The position numbers and the translations under genes are program-made. Of a stretch of 54,871 nucleotides of DNA, positions 10,301 through 16,211 are shown one piece after another (the stretch's first letter is position 1; every line of letters begins with the position of its first letter). The DNA is from MESE01 sp036675035 (GTDB lineage: Bacteria; Pseudomonadota; Gammaproteobacteria; Burkholderiales; Burkholderiaceae_D): positions 1 to 54,871 of the forward strand of contig JAKFFO010000142.1 in assembly GCA_036675035.1 (NCBI GenBank), read 5' to 3'. The notes under the pieces are model-generated. The model was not told the DNA's origin and did not search any database. It worked only from the letters and a program-made list of their open reading frames with translations.

Positions 10301-10536
10301 CCTATGGCGAGGATCACAAGCACGGCATGTTCTTTGACAACGGCCGCAACATGATGAACGTCGCCGTGTCCCGGGCGAAAGACAGCTTCCTGGTATTTGG
10401 CAATGTGTCGCTGTTTAAACCGGAAAAGAGTGGCGCACCCTCCGGACTGCTGGCGAAATACCTGTTCAAGTATGAAGAGAACAATCTCGCCAGCGCGGTT
10501 CAGAGCGGCCAATCGGCTTCCTTTACATTTATCTAA
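7351..10536 (+). CDS. Upf1/Dna2-like superfamily 1 helicase
   Basis: This 1061-residue protein is a predicted ATP-driven nucleic-acid translocase or helicase. Seen motifs: a Gln-containing segment near 286, Walker A GPPGTGKTT at 306-314, Walker B with DEAS at about 743-746, a GD..Q motif III near 766, a motif V-like segment (HRLQGAERE) near 970, and motif VI (NVAVSRAKD) near 1004. These are the SF1B Upf1-like set. The first 280 residues carry no domain I know, and residues about 430-660 form a long helical, partly coiled-coil insertion between the ATPase motifs. The ATG has an AAGG ribosome site. The propeller/TPR gene follows after 24 bases, so they are probably one operon. Related SF1 helicases occur in several phage-defence systems; that role here is inferred. 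Confidence 0.88.
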   Translation: MAQQKQISNTTLALLAYWRAALADSCLSHPTIPEDCEPIQIGQSENGMWRVTEAPDKWIESTFSASKMNKAEDGDVRKPIPLLLISALLVPESVHGIKRRGAESEDSLAPLCIPCMLTPEGSLLADAERLPWIPRKLLEPSHKFVTVGLLADLDKYLTELTSKPDTLSDTLVIAEELFAQVTGCQLALLTGDRGDEAPVAPLLNIEDHAVIDGWFGVPYEPPIMARHIIRLYDLLAEGQTATPLLEAMAHMPDRRTQPPMPLAQSAPRFKKIVGHIHRKHPLSTSQHEAMVEMLGLKDGEVLAVNGPPGTGKTTLLQSVVAQEWVMAAINDQPCPIIAATSTNVKAVENVLDSFAKLGNETAHERWLPDIGGFGLFLASASRDSEHPTYNGPNEHHFIRFETPDWVKNAKDHYLKQAKKLSLLEGKTETVDEVTGGLRKLLRGYHKYLQDVVAQRYRIFDFIGTDETIGALAGIKRAISACQRQIKAAEKEIAQAECILQDCAAQKASEQAQHERNLQAIKDVELAWNTYLASLPSFLLDLFAFVPPIKRWRNAHDRKFLLANPLTSTLQHRDDDVEDHFARLVRQEKLRTRAIVADVRKVESAATERRDEARAQKTQFISRMHEAESLMNNWLKLLTDAFAEWADVSLRDLNDKLDIHVRAPMFQFADWYWSGCWLIEMEARFRDGGKDSKAPQKLETMLRRFAKLAPCMVSNFHMAPAYFCGWMGDQPIPLWNKIDLLIVDEASQVSPEISAPAFALAKRAVVVGDVYQIEPIWNVAEGIDRANAAKFSLIEKWDDPRYLKMEQDGYTAAKGNLMQMSARACRLQKYPDIRDLMLVEHRRCVPELIDYCNKLVYGGRLDPVRESILPEKRILPAFGYFAIASRDQKVGGSRKNAAEARAIVDWIVQNRERLQDHYPDPKTGLPQHISKIVGVVTPFSPQAYLIASLIKKKMPDTKKKGCAITVGTVHRLQGAEREIVLFSPTYGEDHKHGMFFDNGRNMMNVAVSRAKDSFLVFGNVSLFKPEKSGAPSGLLAKYLFKYEENNLASAVQSGQSASFTFI

Positions 10537-10560
10537 TTAGCCCGCTTATCCGAAAGCGCC

Positions 10561-11565
10561 ATGAGCCTATTGCAAAAACTCAGCAGCCTGTTTCGGCCAC
10601 AGCGGACATCCGCTGTAGAACAAGTAGAAAAGCGGCCCTTCAGCGGTCGGCACCGGGACATTGCATTCGTCGGCGGGATGGTGGAGGTGCGTTCAGTAGA
10701 TTTCTTCGGCCTCTACGCGATTTCCCCCTCTGGACGATGGGCTCTTGGGTGGAGAGACGCGGATACCAGCGCTGAACGAGGCGGCCACCGCAGCAAAGGA
10801 GACGGTTTCTATTTTCTCTATGACATCGAAAGCGACCAGATTGCGACGACCGGAAAACTGGAACGTCCGAACCAAGGTGCCGTCGCCGACAACGGCACGT
10901 TCATTCTGCAGGATTGGCATTTCGGGGATGGCCTTCAAGGGACATTCATAGCATTCGCAGCAGATGGAAGTATTTTGCACAAGCGCCAGTTCCAGGCCAA
11001 TCTCTACAATGGCGCTTTGTCGACGGACGGCAATTGGGCAGTTTGCCAGACCGCGAATAATCCCGACCATAGCGATAGCAATCGATTGACCGCCTTCGAT
11101 CTACGGCAATCCAGCGAGGTATTTTCCATCAGCCCTCAAACCGGCTGGGCCGACGGCTACGACTTTTCCACGGATGGAAGTCGTTTCATCGTCGTGCACA
11201 ACGACTTGGGAAAATTTGCCTACGACGGGTCGGGCAACTTTCTCGATGGCGAAGCGTACGAGAACGCATGCCTGTCATCCAAACGCTTCGATGTCTCGCT
11301 GTTTGCCGCTGAAGCCTTGCTCAAGAAATATCCCGCCGATGCCGATCAGGCTCGACGCGCCTTATCCACGATTCTCCATGCCAAGCAAGCCGGCGCCGAC
11401 AACGAGCCTGGCTGGAAAGCGATGGCACTCAAGCTCCAAGGGCTCGCGCTGGAAACCATCGGCCAACTCGATGGCGCCTTGGCCGTTTACGATGAAGCAT
11501 TGTCGCTGAACCCCAAGATCGGAGTAAAACGACGCGCCGATTCGTTAAGGAAACGGCTAGGTTAA
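10561..11565 (+). CDS. beta-propeller-like protein with C-terminal TPR
   Basis: The 334-residue protein has no signal peptide. Residues about 50-235 contain at least four repeats in which a short strand is followed by a turn such as SPSGRWAL, ADNGTFIL, STDGNWAV and STDGSRFIV, the pattern of WD40-like propeller blades. Residues about 240-330 are helical, ending in a TPR-like unit (GQLDGALAVYDEALSLNP). Both parts are protein-binding folds, so a scaffold or sensor role is plausible. It follows the helicase by 24 bases. Its stop overlaps, in the palindrome TTAA, the stop of the convergent nuclease gene. Exact family not recognised; blade count is by eye. Confidence 0.8.
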   Translation: MSLLQKLSSLFRPQRTSAVEQVEKRPFSGRHRDIAFVGGMVEVRSVDFFGLYAISPSGRWALGWRDADTSAERGGHRSKGDGFYFLYDIESDQIATTGKLERPNQGAVADNGTFILQDWHFGDGLQGTFIAFAADGSILHKRQFQANLYNGALSTDGNWAVCQTANNPDHSDSNRLTAFDLRQSSEVFSISPQTGWADGYDFSTDGSRFIVVHNDLGKFAYDGSGNFLDGEAYENACLSSKRFDVSLFAAEALLKKYPADADQARRALSTILHAKQAGADNEPGWKAMALKLQGLALETIGQLDGALAVYDEALSLNPKIGVKRRADSLRKRLG

Positions 11566-12926
11566 TCACTTTCCTTGGGTAAGAGCTTGCCCTGAATCTC
11601 CGGCAACAAAAACGCGATCAAGGCATCGTAATCCAGGTTACGCTCGTAGTCAGGGTCGTTGGCCTTGATACGCTCCCGAATCGTGTTCCGGCGTTTTCGC
11701 CAAGTTCCCTTGGTATCCTGCACGTCAAGTACGGCGTTGTGCCCATGTGCCTGCAAAGCCCAGCCGAATGGCAGCAGAAAAGATTTGTAATGGTCAAACG
11801 CTGTGTTCGCCACTTGAATCAAACGCTCATGGCCATACCCGATGGGCCGGCCATGTTTCGCGCTCAGCATCATGGATACGACACCGTGAAAAGGACCCTC
11901 GGTGTAATGATCTGGCAAGGCCAAACCATGCGGCTCAAATAGATGCCGAAGCTTGCCCCACTCCGTGCGGCTCGCTTCCGTTGAACTCGTCTTGCCGTAG
12001 GTTTCCCAAAAGCGCTCGAATGCCTGCCTCAGCTCATCCCAACCCTGCTGGGCAAGTTCCTCGTTTAATCGGGCTCGCTCGGCGTCATAATCAAAGAAAA
12101 ATACCCGCTGGCGTTCGAGGTCGAGGACAAGTTCATCAATCGATACCTCGGCATTACGCCACTCGTCCTGGATCTGACCATCCCGCAGTAGCGGCACGGT
12201 GTACCAGCATTCGAGAATGAATTTATCCACCTCACGTGAGCGTTTCAGCGTAGCCGAATTGGCGACAAAAACGTTGGTGTTATTATTGAAAAACACATCC
12301 TCTTCCGCACGCGGTGTTCGGTTGGGATCGAAGTCTTGAAAGACCCAGACCAAATGTCCCCCTTCGGCCTGATAGAAATCGCGTCGTTCGACGACCACGC
12401 TCAGATAGGTTGTGGATAACTGAATTTCAAAGGCAAACCGCCGGCCGTTCCAGGATGTCTGCACGTCCGGCTTGCGCCACTTCTTGCGGTCCATCCCGCG
12501 CCACACCTTTTCGACCTGCGGAACAGAAAAGCGTGAATCGGCCAATATACTCTGTCGGACAATTTCCTTGATTTTTTGATGTGCCAGGCTTTCTTTGGCA
12601 CCGTTGTATTTCAAGGCATTAATGATTTCCCGGCTTAATCCAGGCCCTGATTTTTTCGGGCAGTCCTGATCTTCGTGACGATGCCGAAAGAAAAAACGTC
12701 GCTCCATATTCGATACCAGGTACACCGCAGCCATGCAATAGGGGCAAACCAGCCATGGGTTCTCCATATCTTTGCCCAGCCGGCTGACGATCGCAGCACG
12801 ATCCTGCATCACGGCACGAAGCTCCCGGGCGATAAATGAAACAGCCTGAATTGGGCGACCGGTATCCAAGTCCAGCACCTCGTCGATCAGCTGTATTTCG
12901 GTAGGTTCGGCGAACTCTATGGTCAT
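11562..12926 (-). CDS. CoiA-like nuclease with N-terminal zinc finger (DUF6035-like)
   Basis: This 454-residue protein has a zinc-ribbon-like cluster (C61, C64, H82 or H84, C89), then a CoiA-type restriction-endonuclease-like core. The core has an ES..H..IK helix at about 112-120, D154 in a KPDV motif, and E167 in a FEIQLS strand, with R181 and a following Tyr. This arrangement is that of CoiA and related PD-(D/E)XK enzymes, so DNA cleavage is expected. Residues about 200-454 are helical and unassigned. The last part mentions no known domain. The gene is convergent with the helicase/propeller pair, sharing a stop-codon palindrome with no space for a terminator. Assignment to DUF6035 is from memory of the family and should be checked. 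Confidence 0.8.
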   Translation of the reverse strand: MTIEFAEPTEIQLIDEVLDLDTGRPIQAVSFIARELRAVMQDRAAIVSRLGKDMENPWLVCPYCMAAVYLVSNMERRFFFRHRHEDQDCPKKSGPGLSREIINALKYNGAKESLAHQKIKEIVRQSILADSRFSVPQVEKVWRGMDRKKWRKPDVQTSWNGRRFAFEIQLSTTYLSVVVERRDFYQAEGGHLVWVFQDFDPNRTPRAEEDVFFNNNTNVFVANSATLKRSREVDKFILECWYTVPLLRDGQIQDEWRNAEVSIDELVLDLERQRVFFFDYDAERARLNEELAQQGWDELRQAFERFWETYGKTSSTEASRTEWGKLRHLFEPHGLALPDHYTEGPFHGVVSMMLSAKHGRPIGYGHERLIQVANTAFDHYKSFLLPFGWALQAHGHNAVLDVQDTKGTWRKRRNTIRERIKANDPDYERNLDYDALIAFLLPEIQGKLLPKESD

Positions 12927-12962
12927 ACGTTCATTTCGGTTGTCACATACGCACTATTCTAT

Positions 12963-12985
12963 CGGCAGTCACGCAGTGACCGCCG
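12963..12985. repeat. imperfect inverted repeat upstream of the nuclease gene
   Basis: The core GTCAC-GCA-GTGAC is a perfect 5-base inverted repeat, extended by CGGC and GCCG outside one mismatch. It lies 37 bases upstream of the nuclease start, in its leader or promoter, so it may be an operator. Confidence 0.45.
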
Positions 12986-13273
12986 CACCGGCTGGCTGAA
13001 TCCGCAGTATCGAGTATCGGACTTGTTCTGAGTGTACGATGCGCCACACGAAAATCGGCCACAAACGGCTTACTGCGGATTGAACTCATTTTTCACTATT
13101 GACGCCGCACGCCGATCTCACTATGTTTAACGTATCCGCTGGCGAGCTTCACCGAAGCGGTGAATTTACATCCGACATTGCGCATTCGTGCGCTATGCGG
13201 CGTCGCAGTCGTTACCTGCCCATGTGTTCAGTTCTACTCTTTTTGTCGGGATTAGCGTAGTTGCTATTCATTG

Positions 13274-13304
13274 ATTGCATGCCCTGCAACGGCGGGCATG
13301 CAAT
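13274..13304. repeat. perfect 11-base inverted repeat
   Basis: Arms ATTGCATGCCC and GGGCATGCAAT pair perfectly around a 9-base loop. No T-run follows on either strand, so it is unlikely to be a simple terminator. An operator or a structured origin is possible. Confidence 0.6.
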
Positions 13305-13352
13305 GGCCGATGCCTGCTCACCGCGCTCAAATGGCGTACCTTCCTGGTTTGT

Positions 13353-13374
13353 GTTTATCGCCAAGCCGATAAAC
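13353..13374. repeat. perfect 8-base inverted repeat with a further half-site
   Basis: GTTTATCG and CGATAAAC pair around a 6-base loop. A third GTTTATC lies at 13387-13393, in direct orientation to the first arm, so the same 7-base word occurs three times within about 40 bases. This resembles a cluster of protein-binding sites. Confidence 0.5.
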
Positions 13375-13683
13375 CACGAGTTCTTCGTTTATCTATCCAC
13401 TGTTCCAGATTGCGCTCTCAAACTGCAAAGGCCACGACATTTCCCTTTTTCGTTACCTTAGCACTTGTCCGTTCTGGCGTTAAACCTACGCTTCGCAGAT
13501 GCCCGGTTCAGCCATCTTCCAACTTTCAAAACCGCGACAGCATTTTCGTTTAAGAGCCGATTCCCGGCGTAATTCGTGGACAAGCATCGCGGCCGCCCGC
13601 GATCCGATGTCAAACGATTTAGAAGGCAACTTACACCGTCCAACCCTATTCCCATCCCAACCCATAACCGAGTTTGAACCACA

Positions 13684-14004
13684 ATGCTTACCCCCGAAAC
13701 CCTGGATATCGCCGAAGCCGCTGCCCTACTTCGCGCCGAACCGGAAACGATTATGCAGCTCGCCCGCAAAGGGGCGTTACCGGGGGCACGTATCGGTAAA
13801 TCGTGGGTATTTTTACGCGACGACGTGATTGCGTTTTTAAAAGAGCAGATTTCCAAGGACACGGAAGAACGCCGCCGGCGCCATGCTTCGCCTTCTGCGC
13901 GTGCGGTCGTCATTGCAACGCCAAGGAAAAGCCGGCGAACAGCACTCCCTCCTTTGCCCGACCTACCGATATCCGCGAAAGCATCACCAAAGACGTCCGG
14001 CTAG
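13684..14004 (+). CDS. excisionase-like helix-turn-helix protein
   Basis: The protein has 106 residues. Residues about 6-57 form a winged helix-turn-helix of the MerR/AlpA excisionase class (HTH_17-like): a first helix DIAEAAALLRA, a recognition helix around IMQLARKG, the wing GARIGKSWVF, and a closing helix DDVIAFLKE. The C-terminal 50 residues are basic and proline-rich with no known fold. Such proteins act as recombination directionality factors, promoting excision with the adjacent integrase, or as transcription regulators of the element. It converges on the integrase gene, and the last 21 bases of both reading frames overlap. No strong ribosome site is seen before the ATG. Confidence 0.8.
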   Translation: MLTPETLDIAEAAALLRAEPETIMQLARKGALPGARIGKSWVFLRDDVIAFLKEQISKDTEERRRRHASPSARAVVIATPRKSRRTALPPLPDLPISAKASPKTSG

Positions 14005-15090
14005 ATCACTCCCGCGCAAGCTTGCATACCGCAGCAGCATCCGCAAATTTCGATGGCCCGTGATCTTCGCAATCAGCACGTCCGATAGAGTCGTTCTCTC
14101 GTACAGACGGCACGTGGCCTCGTGCCGGAGATCGTGGAAATGCAAGTCGACGATTTCCGCCTCCGCAAAGACGTTCCGAAATATCCGCGATACCTCGCTC
14201 GTGGTGGTGTCGAGCACGTTCTCGTCAAGATCGCCATTCCAGAACGGGAACAAACGCCCCTTCCTCTCCGTGATCTGCTGGGCCTGATTTTTCATGTAAT
14301 CGCTCAGCAGCGTCAACGCCGTGCTCGTCAACGGCACCTGACGACTGTCGCCATTTTTCGTCCGATCCAGATGGATCGTTTTTTTCTTCAGACTAATCTG
14401 CTGGATATAAAGTGTATAGCACTCACGCATGCGCATCGCCGACTCAAGTGCGAGCACAAACAATGTCTTTTGATCGGGTAGATTTTCCAGTGCCAGCAGA
14501 ATCAGCTTCTCTTCCTCTTCATACAGACGTCGATCGCGCTCAACATCTATTTTGGGCGATTTACCGGCGGCAATAAGCAGTTTCTTATCTTCCTCCGTAT
14601 AGGTGGCGAAGCCGCGTTTGAGAAGGCGCAGTGGATTTTGCGCCATAACGCCGGGATGCTTTCTCAGCATCCAATCGAAACACCGCGCCAGAGCACCATG
14701 CCGATGTCGGATCGTGGATGGCGCGAGATTGTGAATGCGCTTCATCCGGCGAACCCAGCCCTCCGCCCAATCGTAATTCAGATGGCCGGTGCTGGCGGTG
14801 GCCAATAACGGGCGAATAGTATGGAGAAGCTTGATATCGGATACCGGGACAGAATTCTCGCGCAGGTATTCTGAAATACAGCGCGACACGGTCCAGATTT
14901 CCTGGCCGGTCTTGGTCCGTTCCAATAAAGATGTCGGCACGATGCCCTGCGCCAGCAGCCCTTCGAGCTGGGTGCCGTAGGCTTCCGCCTGTTCCCTGGT
15001 ATCGAAGGTCGCGTACAGGGGTTTGTCGAGCATCTTGCTCGACACCCGCAGTTGGAAGGTTCCATTGGTAAAAGCCTTGATCGTCGACAT
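13984..15090 (-). CDS. int: tyrosine recombinase (site-specific integrase)
   Basis: The 368-residue protein has the tyrosine-recombinase catalytic set: R220 in AMRMRE, K245 near TKNGD, H319-x-x-R322 in HDLRH, H346 in TGHRN, and Y355 in LRYAS. An N-terminal arm-binding domain (about 1-60) and a SAM-like core-binding domain (about 65-165) precede it. The ATG at 15090 is preferred; the frame runs upstream to a TTG at 15147, which lies inside an 18-base palindrome. The gene starts 135 bases from the 3' end of tRNA-Cys, with the same orientation, the standard arrangement for elements inserted at a tRNA 3' end. It catalyses integration and, with the excisionase, excision. Confidence 0.93.
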   Translation of the reverse strand: MSTIKAFTNGTFQLRVSSKMLDKPLYATFDTREQAEAYGTQLEGLLAQGIVPTSLLERTKTGQEIWTVSRCISEYLRENSVPVSDIKLLHTIRPLLATASTGHLNYDWAEGWVRRMKRIHNLAPSTIRHRHGALARCFDWMLRKHPGVMAQNPLRLLKRGFATYTEEDKKLLIAAGKSPKIDVERDRRLYEEEEKLILLALENLPDQKTLFVLALESAMRMRECYTLYIQQISLKKKTIHLDRTKNGDSRQVPLTSTALTLLSDYMKNQAQQITERKGRLFPFWNGDLDENVLDTTTSEVSRIFRNVFAEAEIVDLHFHDLRHEATCRLYERTTLSDVLIAKITGHRNLRMLLRYASLRGSDLAGRLW

Positions 15091-15146
15091 AATAAATATG
15101 GTTGTCGACGGGCTCCTGAACTGTCTACGGCAAATTGGCCGTTTCA

Positions 15147-15164
15147 AGTGTGGTATACCACACT
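15147..15164. promoter_or_regulatory. 18-base perfect palindrome in the integrase leader
   Basis: The bases AGTGTGGTATACCACACT read the same on both strands. A further half-site, GTGGTAT, lies at 15171-15177. The palindrome is 57 bases before the integrase ATG and between it and the tRNA-Cys attachment site. A repressor operator or recombinase/excisionase arm site is likely; which one cannot be told. Confidence 0.6.
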
Positions 15165-15224
15165 AGCGAAGTGGTATGAAACACAAAGTACTTAGCCCAT
15201 AATGAGCTAGGTTCTTGATTTATA

Positions 15225-15298
15225 TGGAGGCGGGGGTCGGGATCGAACCGGCGTAAACGGCTTTGCAGGCCGCTGCATAACCACTTTGCTACCCCGCC
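15225..15298 (-). tRNA. tRNA-Cys (GCA)
   Basis: The - strand folds into a full cloverleaf: acceptor GGCGGGG pairs with CCCCGCC, the anticodon loop is CTGCAAA with anticodon GCA, the T-arm has GGTTCGATCCC, and CCA is encoded. The 3' end faces the integrase gene, so the tRNA 3' half is the probable attachment site of the conjugative element. The gene remains complete after insertion. Confidence 0.96.
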
Positions 15299-15308
15299 AA
15301 GGCTGCGT

Positions 15309-15314
15309 ATTGTA
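15309..15314 (-). promoter_or_regulatory. possible -10 box of tRNA-Cys
   Basis: TACAAT on the - strand lies 10 bases upstream of the tRNA-Cys 5' end. No good -35 box is seen at the right distance, so this is a weak call. A separate promoter would be needed if the hairpin at 15388-15418 ends tRNA-Gly transcription. Confidence 0.3.
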
Positions 15315-15387
15315 ACCGTGAATTCAAAACTGTGCTGCTTGCGAAAATATCATCCAGACGATTTGACAGAGGCATATTCTATCAATA

Positions 15388-15418
15388 AAAAAGGGAAGCC
15401 TTGTGAGCTTCCCTTTTT
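15388..15418 (-). terminator. intrinsic terminator after tRNA-Gly
   Basis: A 12-base perfect stem (AAAAAGGGAAGC with its complement) around a 7-base loop lies 7 bases after the tRNA-Gly 3' end. A/T runs flank both sides, so it could work on either strand. It separates tRNA-Gly from tRNA-Cys. Confidence 0.8.
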
Positions 15419-15424
15419 GAATCC

Positions 15425-15500
15425 TGGAGCGGGAGAAGAGTCTCGAACTCTCGACCTCAACCTTGGCAAGGTTGCGCTCTACCAACTGAGCTACTCCCGC
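15425..15500 (-). tRNA. tRNA-Gly (GCC)
   Basis: The - strand gives a cloverleaf with acceptor GCGGGAG paired to CTCCCGC, D-arm AGCTCAGTTGGTAGAGC, anticodon GCC within TTGCCAA, a T-arm GAGTTCGAGACTC and an encoded CCA. It lies 63 bases after pgsA. Confidence 0.96.
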
Positions 15501-15563
15501 ATCAATAAAGAAGCGCCATTATAGATGATCTCATGATCTTGTCAAGCGATTGGCGCACTTCAA

Positions 15564-16148
15564 TCAAGGCAAATGGCCTGCAGTCGCCTTGATCAGGGGC
15601 CATGCTTTGCGCAGATAATACAACATCGACCACACCGTCAATACTGCGGCAAAGGCCAACAGCCATTGCCCCCAAAAACGCGTATCGATAGCATCGAACA
15701 ATGTGCCGTAATACAGCAGCATGGGGATAGAAACCATCTGCGCGACAGTCTTGATCTTGCCGATTGAACTGACTGCCATCGATTTCGACGCGCCGATCTG
15801 CGCCATCCATTCCCGTAGCGCGGAAATCGCGATTTCCCGCCCGATGATAATGAATGCAACTATTGCATCGGCCCGATCCAGCTGCACCAGCACCAGTAAT
15901 GCGCCGGTGACCATCAGCTTGTCGGCAACCGGATCAAGGAAGGCGCCGAATGCGGAGGTTTCGTTCCAGCGGCGGGCCAGGAATCCATCGAACCAATCGG
16001 TAAGCGCGGCAACAATGAAAACGACAGTCGACGCGATATTTTTCTCAACTGGAGAAAGCCAGCTGTCCGGCAGATAGAACACGCCAACCATCAATGGAAT
16101 CAGCGCTACACGCAGCCATGTGAGCAGAATCGGAATATTAAACGGCAT
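15564..16148 (-). CDS. pgsA: CDP-diacylglycerol-glycerol-3-phosphate 3-phosphatidyltransferase
   Basis: PgsA makes phosphatidylglycerophosphate from CDP-diacylglycerol and glycerol-3-phosphate, the committed step to phosphatidylglycerol and cardiolipin. The 194-residue inner-membrane protein has the CDP-alcohol phosphotransferase signature D-G-x2-A-R-x8-G-x3-D-x3-D at about residues 53-75, and four or more hydrophobic segments. Length is normal. It lies between uvrC and tRNA-Gly, the same order as in many proteobacteria. Confidence 0.95.
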   Translation of the reverse strand: MPFNIPILLTWLRVALIPLMVGVFYLPDSWLSPVEKNIASTVVFIVAALTDWFDGFLARRWNETSAFGAFLDPVADKLMVTGALLVLVQLDRADAIVAFIIIGREIAISALREWMAQIGASKSMAVSSIGKIKTVAQMVSIPMLLYYGTLFDAIDTRFWGQWLLAFAAVLTVWSMLYYLRKAWPLIKATAGHLP

Positions 16149-16211
16149 AAATTAGAATTTTGTTTGAATACAGCGATGCAATAGCGTACAAGCCGCAATT
16201 ATGAGCTTAAT

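Larger units (their letters stand above)
12927..13683. other. 757-base gene-free region rich in inverted repeats
   Basis: No convincing gene is seen between the divergent starts of the nuclease and the excisionase-like gene; the two short open frames on + (13261-13553) lack family features. The region carries five hairpin-forming inverted repeats: 12963-12985, 13148-13164, 13274-13304, 13353-13374 and 13586-13603. It must hold promoters for both flanking genes and may hold operator sites or a replication or transfer signal. Confidence 0.6.

Noticed and set aside
13261..13553. Two short overlapping + frames upstream of the excisionase-like gene
   Set aside because: They cross inverted repeats, have odd composition, no ribosome site and no recognisable motif.
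1..15225. Second attachment-site copy (tRNA-Cys 3' end) within the window
   Set aside because: No second copy of the CCCCCGCCTCCA-type end was found by eye on either strand; the left end is taken to lie outside.
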